From an uncultured Bacteroidales bacterium (GTDB lineage: Bacteria > Bacteroidota > Bacteroidia > Bacteroidales > Muribaculaceae), in the NCBI GenBank assembly GCA_902779125.1, contig CACZAC010000011.1:1-57150 (forward strand): 57,150 nucleotides of DNA, read 5' to 3'. Position numbers and translations under genes: made by a program. The number at the start of each line of letters is the position of its first letter. Position 1 is the first letter of the stretch. This document shows positions 17,233 to 26,170 of this stretch, one piece after another. The notes beneath the pieces were generated by a model. The model made no database searches, was not told the DNA's origin, and was given only the letters and a program-made list of their open reading frames with translations.

Positions 17233-17280
17233 AAAATTGGACACTTTAGTGTCAAAAATTTTGACACTTTGCATTTTTTG
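17233..17280. repeat. Tandem 23-bp palindromic repeats
   Basis: Two abutting 23-bp direct repeats (17235-17257 and 17258-17280) each form an inverted repeat: AGTGTC...GACACT. The second is a perfect 21-bp palindrome (17258-17278) about a single central A. They sit 12-57 bp upstream of the -33 element of the third BspA gene, so an operator for a dimeric regulator is a reasonable reading. They could also fold as RNA if read from upstream. Confidence 0.75.
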
Positions 17281-17291
17281 AGGTTAGAACG

Positions 17292-17323
17292 GTTGACAAG
17301 ACTTTTTCTACATCTTAAATTTG
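17292..17323 (+). promoter_or_regulatory. Promoter of BspA-3
   Basis: GTTG (17292-17295), a 20-bp spacer and TAAATTTG (17316-17323). Transcription from about 17330 gives a leader of roughly 330 nt before the ATG at 17658. Confidence 0.65.
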
Positions 17324-17442
17324 CAACACCAGCAGTTGGGGTATCCATTCCCCACAACCTTGAAGCGAAACCATGAGTAATACTGAATTGGAACAAAATT
17401 ATAGATGTTAATAAAAAAGTGCTAAAAATTTTTCAGCCCAAC

Positions 17443-17612
17443 GATGTGTCCCAGCAAGAGCGGCACACATCTTGACGAAGCTGCCTTGCTAGAGACACAC
17501 GAGCCAAGGGCAATGCTAGGAACCACAGAGATGACGGATGATGATGTAATGTCCGATTGATGATATTCAAACGGACGACTGAAAGAAACGGTTCCTGGCA
17601 TTGCTCTTTTTT
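17443..17612 (+). promoter_or_regulatory. Structured leader with terminator-like hairpin before BspA-3
   Basis: The leader holds GATGTGT/ACACATC (17443-17449 with 17465-17471). It also holds a 19-bp stem with two G-U pairs, 17506-17524 with 17590-17608, whose loop contains GTCCG/CGGAC. Six T follow (17607-17612). CCTTG at 17484-17488 can instead pair with CAAGG at 17505-17509, which overlaps the foot of the long stem. This is the arrangement of a conditional terminator, or of a small RNA ending about 45 nt before the start codon. No known riboswitch class is recognised. Confidence 0.55.
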
Positions 17613-17657
17613 AGTATCTATATGCAAACAATTATTAACCATTTAATATTATGAACT

Positions 17658-20012
17658 ATGATAAAAAAACTACTTTTAATGCTCATGCTCATAGTCACGG
17701 CCACCGCGACCATGAGTGCTCAGGACGAACTGGAACAGACACTCGATCCTGTGATTATCATCGAAGAGCCTATAGATGGCGAAGTGAACATTCTAGTCGT
17801 GTGTGATGAACCCGCTACTATCTACGTTTCCATCGACGGAGGAGAAGTGGGGTGTGGAGAAAATGTATTCAACATTATATGGCAACAGAACGAAGTGGAT
17901 CAGGAGATTATGGTTTCAGCCTATGCTATTGCCGAAGGAAAAGCTCCATCCAACACAGTCTATTTCCCATGCTTCATTCCAGCTCTACCACAACCCACCT
18001 CAGCACCTGAAATAGTATTTCTTGATGAAGGATATCAGATGATAGTTTACATCGAGAACACAGATGATTACGACGCCACCATCTATTATCGGTGTTTTTT
18101 CGAATATGAAGGTTACCCTGATGATGATTTTTTTATGGAGTATTCTGGGCCCTTTGTATTCGATAAATATGGTTATTTTGGGGATGTTGTAACTATCGAA
18201 GCCTATGCCATTGCCGAAGGAAAGCTTGAAAGTGAACACGTTATGGCTCAGTGCTATCTCGAACCGTATGATCCACCACAACCGGATCCATATAAAGTAT
18301 CCTGTTCAGACTTCTCATCTGACGGTATTTACTACAAGATTTTGAGCGAATCAACAGTAGGGGTAACCAAGCAATACAAGGACTCCCGCCATTACAATTA
18401 CTGGGCAGGTGACGTTTTGTGCTCGTTCGGTAACGATTATCCCTGTTACTACGGCAGTAAAACCATACCCGCCACTGTTAACAACAACGGCAAGACTTAC
18501 ACAGTAACGGCTATTCTGGATGAAGCATTCATGAATAGCGATGTGTCCAGCGTGACGCTACCCGCTACGATTACCGAAATTGGCAATTACGCATTCGCCA
18601 ATTCCGATATCAACGGCATTACCCTACCCGAGTCAATCACTACAATCGGCACAGGCGCATTTACCGGTTGCTCCTATATCACCGATGTGAATATCCCTGC
18701 CAGCGTCACCAGCCTGGGTGATTACGCCTACAGCCGTTGCGAGGCTTTAAACAATGTGGCACTCAACGGCTCATTATCTGCCATCGGCAAATACTCATTC
18801 TCCAATTGCCAGGGTCTTACCCAAGTAACCATTCCCGCAACAGTAACCACCATTGGCGCGAATGCATTCTATAGCTGCAAGAACCTGGTTGACGTGTCAA
18901 TGTCCGAGGGGCTTGAAACGATTGGCAATGGCGCCTTTATGGGCTGCTCGTCACTGACTGACATCTCATTGCCCTCAACTGTGACCACCATCGGTAATTC
19001 AGTATTCTCCCAGTGCAATGGTTTGACTCAGTTGACACTGGGCAACTCATTGACCTCAATCGGCAGCTCGGCATTCTCCCGTTGCACCAGCCTTACTGAT
19101 ATCGTTATTCCCGAGGGTGTAACCGTTATCGGCAATTCGGCATTTTATGGCTGCAAGGCTTTGGTATCGGCATCACTGCCCAACGCACTCGAAGCCATCG
19201 ACTATTCCACATTCCTGGGATGTGCCGCTCTGTCACAGGTCAACTGGCCCGCATCGCTCACCAGCATCAATTACGACGCCTTCAACGGCTGCAAGAGTCT
19301 GCCTGGCGTGACGATTCCCGCCGCTCTCACCACTATCGCCGCAAGAGCCTTTGACGACTGTCCGTCCTTGGCATCGATTCAGGTTGAACAGGGCAACACG
19401 GTCTTTGACTCGCGCGAGAACTGCAACGCCATCATCGAGACAGGAAGCAACGCACTGATTTTGGGCTGCAAGAACACAGTCGTTCCCAGTACCATCACGG
19501 CCATTGGCGACCATGCTTTCTACAACTGCGCCGACTTGGCCGAAGTCACCATTCCCGACGGTGTGACACGCATCGGCGAATATGCCTTCTACAACTGTAA
19601 GGGCTTGACCGAAATTACGATTCCAGCAACGGTAGATACCATCTGCAGTGACGCGTTCTACACATGCACCGGCTTGAAGACCGTCACTTGTCTGGCACCG
19701 CTGCCTCCCGTCGTTTATTACAGGACTTTCATCTCTTGCTATGATGCCACCCTGCGTGTCGAGCAGGAGTCTGTTGAGGATTACAAGGCCGCCGAGTACT
19801 GGAACAAGTTCAAGTATATCCTCTCGACCACCGATCCCGAAGTCGGAGACGTCAATGGTGACGGCATGGTTTCCATCGCCGACGTGTCAGACTTGATTGA
19901 CATGCTGCTAAGTGGTGAAGAATTGCCCGCTTACGCCGACGTCAACGGCGACGGCAAGGTGAGCATCACAGATATCACAGCCCTCATCGACCTGCTGGTG
20001 AGCAGCAATTGA
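17658..20012 (+). CDS. BspA-like LRR protein with dockerin-like tail (BspA-3)
   Basis: A 784-residue secreted protein whose signal peptide MIKKLLLMLMLIVTATATMS is nearly the same as that of BspA-2, also at DNA level. Two beta modules follow at about residues 25-120 and 121-205, with AYAIAEGKAPSN and AYAIAEGKLESE, like the chitobiase C-terminal module. About 17 LRR_5 repeats (residues 260-690) contain one NTVFDSRENCNAII insert. The tail is a dockerin-like pair (GDVNGDGMVSIAD, ADVNGDGKVSITD). A long structured leader precedes it. BspA-4 follows 48 bp downstream without a clear promoter, so they are likely co-transcribed. Confidence 0.88.
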   Translation: MIKKLLLMLMLIVTATATMSAQDELEQTLDPVIIIEEPIDGEVNILVVCDEPATIYVSIDGGEVGCGENVFNIIWQQNEVDQEIMVSAYAIAEGKAPSNTVYFPCFIPALPQPTSAPEIVFLDEGYQMIVYIENTDDYDATIYYRCFFEYEGYPDDDFFMEYSGPFVFDKYGYFGDVVTIEAYAIAEGKLESEHVMAQCYLEPYDPPQPDPYKVSCSDFSSDGIYYKILSESTVGVTKQYKDSRHYNYWAGDVLCSFGNDYPCYYGSKTIPATVNNNGKTYTVTAILDEAFMNSDVSSVTLPATITEIGNYAFANSDINGITLPESITTIGTGAFTGCSYITDVNIPASVTSLGDYAYSRCEALNNVALNGSLSAIGKYSFSNCQGLTQVTIPATVTTIGANAFYSCKNLVDVSMSEGLETIGNGAFMGCSSLTDISLPSTVTTIGNSVFSQCNGLTQLTLGNSLTSIGSSAFSRCTSLTDIVIPEGVTVIGNSAFYGCKALVSASLPNALEAIDYSTFLGCAALSQVNWPASLTSINYDAFNGCKSLPGVTIPAALTTIAARAFDDCPSLASIQVEQGNTVFDSRENCNAIIETGSNALILGCKNTVVPSTITAIGDHAFYNCADLAEVTIPDGVTRIGEYAFYNCKGLTEITIPATVDTICSDAFYTCTGLKTVTCLAPLPPVVYYRTFISCYDATLRVEQESVEDYKAAEYWNKFKYILSTTDPEVGDVNGDGMVSIADVSDLIDMLLSGEELPAYADVNGDGKVSITDITALIDLLVSSN

Positions 20013-20060
20013 TGCAAGTGTGAAAGATTAAATGATTATCAACAAAAAACAGAATAGATT

Positions 20061-23000
20061 ATGAAGAAGTTCATTTATAGCCTATTGATGCTGATGGCCG
20101 TTTCTTTCACGGTCCAAGCTCAGTGGAACCAGTATTGGCACAATGGCATCCACTATGAGATTATCACAGAAAACAGGGTCAAGGTAATTGCCGTGGACGA
20201 TGACAGCTATAGCGGCAACATCACAATTCCTGCTACGACCCAGATTCTGGTAGGATATTCTAACTCACATTCTATCGGAGAACCTTACCAACGCTCGTTC
20301 ATTGTCGCCGAAATCGACGAGAACGCTTTCAATGGCTGCACAGGACTGACAAGCATCTCACTGCCCAACACCATCAAGGCCATCGGCAAAAACGCCTTCC
20401 ATGGCTGCACGGGACTGACAAGTGTCACCCTCCCCAATGGTGTCTCCACGATTGGAGCATCGGCTTTCGCCGAATGTACCAATCTGAGGAGCGTCATCAT
20501 GCCCAACTCGGTCATCTCGATGGATTGGAACGTGTTCTATGGCTGTTCGTCCTTGACAAGCGTCACGCTGTCCAATAACCTGAATGCCCTCAACGGCACG
20601 TTTAGCGGTTGCACATCATTGACCAGTATTGATATTCCATCGGGCGTAAAGCAACTGGACGGCACCTTTGCAGGATGTACGGGCCTGACAACAGTAAAGT
20701 TGCCTTCGGCTTTATCCTATATCGGTGAAAGCACCTTTCAAGGTTGCACTTCTTTAACGGGAATCTACCTGCCCAACTCACTGACTTATATCGGAAAACT
20801 GGCGTTTGCCTACACGGGATTGACTTCTGTGGAGTTGCCCGATGCAGTGACCTACCTGGGAGAAAACGCCTTCTATGGCAGCACGGGACTGGCATCAGTA
20901 ACTATACGTGCCACCAATCCTCCCATGATGGAGAATGTTGACGGTTTCTTAAGCGAGACTTACGGCATGGCAGCGCTCACGGTCCCCAAAGTGTCACTGA
21001 CCGCCTATCTGACTGCTGACTGGTGGAACTTATTTGAGCACATCACTGGCAATGCCGCATTAAATAACCATTACGACTTTGAGAAAAACGGCATCTATTA
21101 TACGATTACTGGAAGCAACACGGTAGAAGTAACCTTTAAGGACAGGAACTATAACAGCTATAGCGGCACAATAACCGTCCCCGCCAGTGTAAGCATGAAT
21201 GGCGTGACCTATAGCGTGACAAGAGTGGGCCACTCGGCATTCCGCGGCTGCACGGGCCTGACTGCAGTAAACCTGCCTGCCAGCGTGACCGCCATCGACA
21301 AGAATGCATTCTATAGTTCAGGTTTAACTAATATCGCAATTCCCGAGGCGGTCACCTATATCGGAGACAGTGCTTACTATTCCTGCTCAGGCCTGGCGAA
21401 TCTTGCCAACCTGACGATTCCCCAAAATGTAACCACCATCGGTAAAGATGCCTTCCTTGGCGTCGGGATGCAGTCGCTCACATGGAATGCGCGCGAATGC
21501 TGGACTATAGGCAATATGACGACCCAAAACATCAGTCAAGTGACAATCGGCAACGAGGTGACGGTGCTTCCTAAACAATTTGCTCATGATTCTCAGATTA
21601 CGTCGGTAGAACTTCCAAATTCCTTGACAACAATCGGCGACGAAGCATTTAAGTCTAACTATAAATTGACCAGTCTGACGGTTCCTGAAAATGTCACCGA
21701 ATTCGCGCCCAGTGCATTCAACAATAACAGGATAACTACGCTCACCTGGAATGCCCGAGAATGCATTAGTGGTCTAGTTGAAGAAGAGGGATACTATTAT
21801 TATTATGATTATTGGTATAACTGGAATTCGACGTTTAATCAAGTCAGCAACTTGACGATTGGTGACCAGGTGCGCATATTGCCCTATGGTTTTGTTGCCG
21901 GTTCCAAAATTGCTTCGGTAACAATCCCCAATTCCGTCAAGTTTATTGGAGGCGGCGCATTCTGTAATTGCACAAATCTCTCTGGTATCACTATCCCCGA
22001 CTCAGTTGAGGAAATCGGAGTTTATGCTTTCGCTTATAACCAGAATATGACTCATGCTACCATCGGCAAGGGGGTAGAACGCCTTGGCGAGAAGGCATTT
22101 TACAGTACCAGCCTGCAGTCTCTCACCTGGAATGCGGTACGCTGTGAAACTATTGGATTTTTTGACGAGCGCCACAGTTACGATGACAGCTACTATGGCT
22201 CCAGCTATAACCATTTGACCCAAATAACGATTGGAAATGAAGTTGAAAAGATACCCAATTACTTTGCATATCAAATCCCAATCTCATCCATTGAAATCCC
22301 TGCTTCGGTCAAGGAAATCGGCAATAATGCTTTTTCTAGATGCGAAGGGTTAACAGACATCAACCTCCCAGCTTCTATCAAGACCATCGGTTCTGGAGCA
22401 TTCAGTAGCTGTAATAGCTTAACCGAGGTCATCATTCCCGGGTCGGTTGACACGATTAAAAGTGGCGCTTTCAGTGACTGCGACGCATTGACGTATGCTT
22501 CAATTCCTGCTTCGGTCAAATCGCTGCAAGGATTCAACAATTGTTACAACCTGACCGAGGTTTCCATCAGCGCGCTCAACATTGGAAGTGATGCATTCGC
22601 TTATTGCAACAAACTGAGTGACCTTACTCTGTCGGCACCGTTACAAAGCATCGCTGAAGGCGCTTTCAACCAATGCAATGCCCTTACCAGTCTCGTGATA
22701 CCCAATACGGTAACCACAATACAGGGACACCCATTCTATAACTGCAACGAGCTGGAATCGATTGTTGTGGCAGAAGATAACCCCGTCTATGACTCCCGTG
22801 ACAACTGCAACGCTATCATAAAGACTGAAAACGACAGTCTAGTGCTTACCTGCAAGAACTCAACATTGCCTTCAGGACTCACTTCCATTGGCGACTATGC
22901 ATTCTACAACTCCGAAATCACAAGCATGGTTATTCCGTCTACAGTCAAGTCCATCGGTAAATATGCGTTTGCTAGTTGTAGCAAACTGACAAGTGTCACG

Positions 23001-24650
23001 ATTCCTGACGGTGTGACGACAATCGGTGACAATGCCTTTAGCGGTTGTTCTGCCTTATCCGCAATAAATCTTCCTAAGGCCTTGACAGCCATTAATCCTT
23101 ACACATTTCTTAACTGCCGGAAACTGACTAGTTTAGCCATACCCGCTGCAACCACCTCGATTAACACAAATGCATTCACGGGATGCACCGCAATAGAGTC
23201 GATAACGATAGATGAGGCCAATCCGGTTTATGACTCGCGTGACAATAGTAATGCGATAATTGAAACCGATAGCAATACGTTGCTCATGGGATGCAAGGGA
23301 ACCACTATACCTGGTACGGTGACAGCAATCGGAGATTATGCATTCAATGGATGTTATTTGTCAAGTATCAACATACCCGCGAGCATTACATCTATCGGAA
23401 GTGATGCTTTCTATGGCTGTTCTAAATTGAAGCGCGTGGATATCACAGATCTCAACGCATGGTGCCAAATCACCTTCTCAAATGGCTACAGTAATCCGCT
23501 ATACTTTGCGAAGCATCTGTATAAGGACAACACCGAATTGACTGAATTTGAGATTCCTGCCGGGACAACCGAAATCAAGGACTTTGCCTTCTATGGTTGG
23601 ACAGGGCTCACCAAAGTAACGATACCGGGTACCGTCCAAACAATCAACAAATCAGCGTTTTGCTATTGTTCTAACTTGAGCAACGTGACGATTCCCGATG
23701 CAGTCACAACGATAGGTCAATATGCGTTCTACTATTGCAGCAACTTGTCGAGTGTTACATTCGGTAATGGCACCGAAATAATTGGCGATTATGCGTTTAA
23801 CTATTGCTCCAAGTTGTCCAGCCTGCAACTTGGTAATTCAGTCAATACGATTGGGAATTACGCATTCGGTAATTGTTCCTCATTACTGAGCGTGTCAATT
23901 CCCGATGCAGTCACAACATTAGGTCAATATGCGTTTAGCTATTGCAGCAATTTGTCTAATTTGACACTCGGCAATTCTGTTAAGACGATTGGCAACTATG
24001 CTTTTTATTACTGTAACAATTTGCCAAACCTAGTAATCGGTGATGCTGTTGAGACGATTGGTGCGGATGCGTTTTGCAATTGTACCAAATTGTCGAGTGT
24101 AGTAATCGGTGATGCTGTTGAGACGATTGGCGAATTTGCATTCAGATATTGTAGCAATCTGTCAAGCGTTACTTTCGGTAATTCTGTCAAAACTATTGGT
24201 AGGTATGCCTTCTATGACGCAAAAATGGCCAGTATTGTTTTGCCTGCGTCACTCTCAAATATTGAAGCTCATGCATTTGGAGATTGCTCACAACTGAGAG
24301 ATGTAACATGCTTGGCAACGACGCCGCCAACTTGTGCTGTTTATTGGACCTTTGATAACTATAGCAATTCCACATTGCGAGTACCAGAGGCTTCGATAGG
24401 TGCATACCAGTCGGCATACTGCTGGCAGAACTTCAATACGATTGTTGCTGTCAGTGCAACCAAGCTGGGTGATGTGGATGGTGACGGCGTCACAAACATC
24501 GGTGACACCACGACCCTGATTGACATGTTGCTCAGCGACGGTAATAGCGACAGACAGGTTAGCAACGAGGCTGCCGATATTGACGGCGACGGCAAGTTGA
24601 CCATCAAGGACGTGACCTCTCTCGTGGACCTGCTGCTAAAAAGCAATTGA
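20061..24650 (+). CDS. Giant BspA-like LRR protein with dockerin-like tail (BspA-4)
   Basis: A 1,529-residue protein with signal peptide MKKFIYSLLMLMAVSFTVQA. It contains roughly 45-50 LRR_5 repeats of 23 residues, arranged in blocks that restart with IYYTI/IHYEI-type beta segments at the N-terminus and near residue 345. Repeats with TLTWNARECW-like strands in the middle differ from the IPxSVTxIG type. NPVYDSRDNCNAII inserts occur twice. DNA copies in 23691-24130 are strongly alike, indicating recent repeat duplication. The tail is a dockerin-like pair (GDVDGDGVTNIGD, ADIDGDGKLTIKD). Probable surface adhesin; no catalytic domain is seen. Confidence 0.88.
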   Translation: MKKFIYSLLMLMAVSFTVQAQWNQYWHNGIHYEIITENRVKVIAVDDDSYSGNITIPATTQILVGYSNSHSIGEPYQRSFIVAEIDENAFNGCTGLTSISLPNTIKAIGKNAFHGCTGLTSVTLPNGVSTIGASAFAECTNLRSVIMPNSVISMDWNVFYGCSSLTSVTLSNNLNALNGTFSGCTSLTSIDIPSGVKQLDGTFAGCTGLTTVKLPSALSYIGESTFQGCTSLTGIYLPNSLTYIGKLAFAYTGLTSVELPDAVTYLGENAFYGSTGLASVTIRATNPPMMENVDGFLSETYGMAALTVPKVSLTAYLTADWWNLFEHITGNAALNNHYDFEKNGIYYTITGSNTVEVTFKDRNYNSYSGTITVPASVSMNGVTYSVTRVGHSAFRGCTGLTAVNLPASVTAIDKNAFYSSGLTNIAIPEAVTYIGDSAYYSCSGLANLANLTIPQNVTTIGKDAFLGVGMQSLTWNARECWTIGNMTTQNISQVTIGNEVTVLPKQFAHDSQITSVELPNSLTTIGDEAFKSNYKLTSLTVPENVTEFAPSAFNNNRITTLTWNARECISGLVEEEGYYYYYDYWYNWNSTFNQVSNLTIGDQVRILPYGFVAGSKIASVTIPNSVKFIGGGAFCNCTNLSGITIPDSVEEIGVYAFAYNQNMTHATIGKGVERLGEKAFYSTSLQSLTWNAVRCETIGFFDERHSYDDSYYGSSYNHLTQITIGNEVEKIPNYFAYQIPISSIEIPASVKEIGNNAFSRCEGLTDINLPASIKTIGSGAFSSCNSLTEVIIPGSVDTIKSGAFSDCDALTYASIPASVKSLQGFNNCYNLTEVSISALNIGSDAFAYCNKLSDLTLSAPLQSIAEGAFNQCNALTSLVIPNTVTTIQGHPFYNCNELESIVVAEDNPVYDSRDNCNAIIKTENDSLVLTCKNSTLPSGLTSIGDYAFYNSEITSMVIPSTVKSIGKYAFASCSKLTSVTIPDGVTTIGDNAFSGCSALSAINLPKALTAINPYTFLNCRKLTSLAIPAATTSINTNAFTGCTAIESITIDEANPVYDSRDNSNAIIETDSNTLLMGCKGTTIPGTVTAIGDYAFNGCYLSSINIPASITSIGSDAFYGCSKLKRVDITDLNAWCQITFSNGYSNPLYFAKHLYKDNTELTEFEIPAGTTEIKDFAFYGWTGLTKVTIPGTVQTINKSAFCYCSNLSNVTIPDAVTTIGQYAFYYCSNLSSVTFGNGTEIIGDYAFNYCSKLSSLQLGNSVNTIGNYAFGNCSSLLSVSIPDAVTTLGQYAFSYCSNLSNLTLGNSVKTIGNYAFYYCNNLPNLVIGDAVETIGADAFCNCTKLSSVVIGDAVETIGEFAFRYCSNLSSVTFGNSVKTIGRYAFYDAKMASIVLPASLSNIEAHAFGDCSQLRDVTCLATTPPTCAVYWTFDNYSNSTLRVPEASIGAYQSAYCWQNFNTIVAVSATKLGDVDGDGVTNIGDTTTLIDMLLSDGNSDRQVSNEAADIDGDGKLTIKDVTSLVDLLLKSN
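23691..24130 (+). repeat. Intragenic 69-bp LRR repeats, recently duplicated
   Basis: 23691-23750 and 23898-23957 are nearly identical at an offset of 207 bp, three 69-bp units. 24031-24061 and 24100-24130 are identical over 31 bp at an offset of one 69-bp unit. The pattern fits unequal crossover or slippage within the LRR array. Confidence 0.8.
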
Positions 24651-24672
24651 TTTTCATTGAAATAAAAGCACG

Positions 24673-24714
24673 GCGTGCAATGGCTCATCAAACCAGCCAT
24701 TGCACGCTTTTTTT
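24673..24714 (+). terminator. Strong rho-independent terminator after BspA-4
   Basis: GCGTGCAATGGCT (24673-24685) and AGCCATTGCACGC (24695-24707) form a perfect 13-bp stem with a 9-nt loop. Seven T follow (24708-24714). It lies 22 bp after the BspA-4 stop. Confidence 0.93.
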
Positions 24715-24727
24715 CAATAAAAAACAC

Positions 24728-24735
24728 TACCTTTG
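24728..24735 (+). promoter_or_regulatory. -7 element of the esterase gene
   Basis: TACCTTTG lies 22 bp before the ATG at 24758. The -33 position falls in the preceding terminator and lacks TTTG. Confidence 0.55.
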
Positions 24736-24757
24736 TAGCCAACAAAATATATCGACT

Positions 24758-26083
24758 ATGATTACTAGACGATTATCTCTCGTTACCATATTGATGGCTA
24801 TGGTGTTCACCATGCAGGCAGGGCATAGCCTCATCGACGGCGTGCTGGAGCACTCCGACATCTATCCAGGCACTGTCCACACCTACCAGGTGTATGTGCC
24901 TGACCAGTATGACGGCAAGCGGCCGGCGGCATTGTACGTGGGCTTGGATGGCGTGTTGTGCAATGCCCCACAGGTCATGGACTCGCTCATCACAGCGGGC
25001 AAGATGCCCTGCACAATCGGTGTGTTCCTGCAACCAGGTATAATCACAGATGCTGAAGGCACAGTATTACGCTACAACCGCTGTTACGAGTTCGACAACA
25101 CAACCGGACTTTTTGCCGATTTCCTTGAGACCGAACTGCTGCCCGCTGTCGAGCAGAAGACTACTCCACGCGGCAAGCCCATCCGCCTGTCCCACCGTCC
25201 TCAGGACCGCATGATTTTCGGCCTGAGCAGTGGTGGCATTGCTGCTTTCAATGCCGCCTGGCACCGCCCCGACCTGTTTGGCAAAGTGTTCACGGGTGTG
25301 GGCACCTTTGTGGCAATGCGTGGCGGCAACGACCTGCAGGCACTGGTTCGCAAGACCGAGCCGCTGCCCCTGCGCGTGTTCATCCAGGACGGCAGCAATG
25401 ACGTGTGGAATCCGTTGTTCGGACACTGGTACGAGGGTAACCAGCTGCTGGCCAGCGCACTACAGTTTGCCGGCTATGACGTGCAATGTGACTGGAGCGA
25501 CGGTGGCCACAATGTAAAACGCTCCACCGAGATTTTTTCCCAGGTGATGCAATGGATGTGGCGCGACTGGCCTGCCCAACCCGTCACTGGAGAAACGCAG
25601 AATGATTTTCTCAACAGCCTCCTTATCAGCGAGGACAAGGGATGGGAAAAGATTGGGAACGGCGTTGAGAGGACTCCTATCAAGCGCATCATCTACCCCG
25701 ACCTGACCAATATCGCCATCATTCCCGAGGAACACGGTAACACCGTGTGGCAATACATCCTGCGTGACGGGCAGCCCACCTGCGGCGAACCTTTCTACTG
25801 GCTGCACAACGACGACAACAGCCGTCCGCTCGACATCCAGACCATCACCTTCGACGGCAAAGGCAACCTGTGGGCCGTCACCAGCATGGGCATCCAGATT
25901 TGTGACCAGAACGGACGTGTGCGAGCCATCGTGCGCCTGCCGCTCGGCATCGACCCCGTCAACGAAATCAAAATCACCGAGGGCTATGTATGGCTCCATA
26001 CCGCCACCAGCGACTGGCGACGCTCCTTCAACGTCAGTGCCCCCACCCTGGGCACCCGTCCCGAGAGCCAAGGCCAAGGTTAA
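24758..26083 (+). CDS. Secreted esterase (Fes/CE1-like alpha/beta hydrolase) with partial propeller-like C-terminus
   Basis: A 441-residue protein; the ATG at 24758 gives signal peptide MITRRLSLVTILMAMVFTMQ. Residues about 25-275 form an alpha/beta hydrolase of the esterase D / enterochelin esterase type. The nucleophile is Ser157 in GLSSGG, acidic residues are in DGSNDVW and the His is in GGHNVKR. From about residue 320, TITFDGKGNLWAVTSMGIQI resembles blades of an SMP-30/gluconolactonase propeller, but only about 120 residues remain where a full propeller needs about 270. It may act on acylated glycans in the periplasm. The substrate is unknown. Confidence 0.82.
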   Translation: MITRRLSLVTILMAMVFTMQAGHSLIDGVLEHSDIYPGTVHTYQVYVPDQYDGKRPAALYVGLDGVLCNAPQVMDSLITAGKMPCTIGVFLQPGIITDAEGTVLRYNRCYEFDNTTGLFADFLETELLPAVEQKTTPRGKPIRLSHRPQDRMIFGLSSGGIAAFNAAWHRPDLFGKVFTGVGTFVAMRGGNDLQALVRKTEPLPLRVFIQDGSNDVWNPLFGHWYEGNQLLASALQFAGYDVQCDWSDGGHNVKRSTEIFSQVMQWMWRDWPAQPVTGETQNDFLNSLLISEDKGWEKIGNGVERTPIKRIIYPDLTNIAIIPEEHGNTVWQYILRDGQPTCGEPFYWLHNDDNSRPLDIQTITFDGKGNLWAVTSMGIQICDQNGRVRAIVRLPLGIDPVNEIKITEGYVWLHTATSDWRRSFNVSAPTLGTRPESQGQG

Positions 26084-26089
26084 CCCCAA

Positions 26090-26131
26090 AAGTCAAAAAC
26101 TAATAGCTAAAGACGAACAGCTAAAGACTTT
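26090..26131 (+). repeat. Heptamer-periodic sequence upstream of rel
   Basis: Six units of 7 nt are read as AAGTCAA, AAACTAA, TAGCTAA, AGACGAA, CAGCTAA, AGACTTT. They fill the gap between the esterase stop and the rel -7 element. Confidence 0.5.
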
Positions 26132-26136
26132 TTTAT

Positions 26137-26144
26137 TACTTTTG
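26137..26144 (+). promoter_or_regulatory. -7 element of the rel-pgpH unit
   Basis: TACTTTTG matches TAnnTTTG and lies 26 bp before the ATG at 26171. No TTTG is seen at -33. Confidence 0.5.
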
Positions 26145-26170
26145 TAGTTTGAATTAAAAGCTTGTGACCC

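Noticed and set aside
17506-17612. A known riboswitch class in the BspA-3 leader
   Set aside because: I could not match conserved core motifs of cobalamin, TPP, SAM, glycine or other common riboswitches; it is reported only as a structured leader.
14461-24650. CRISPR-like regular repeats
   Set aside because: The regular 69-bp period is the coding period of 23-residue LRR units; there are no constant repeats with unrelated spacers and no cas genes.
14461-24650. A cellulosome locus, because of the dockerin-like tails
   Set aside because: No cohesin, scaffoldin or glycoside hydrolase is encoded in the window; only the tail module is shared.
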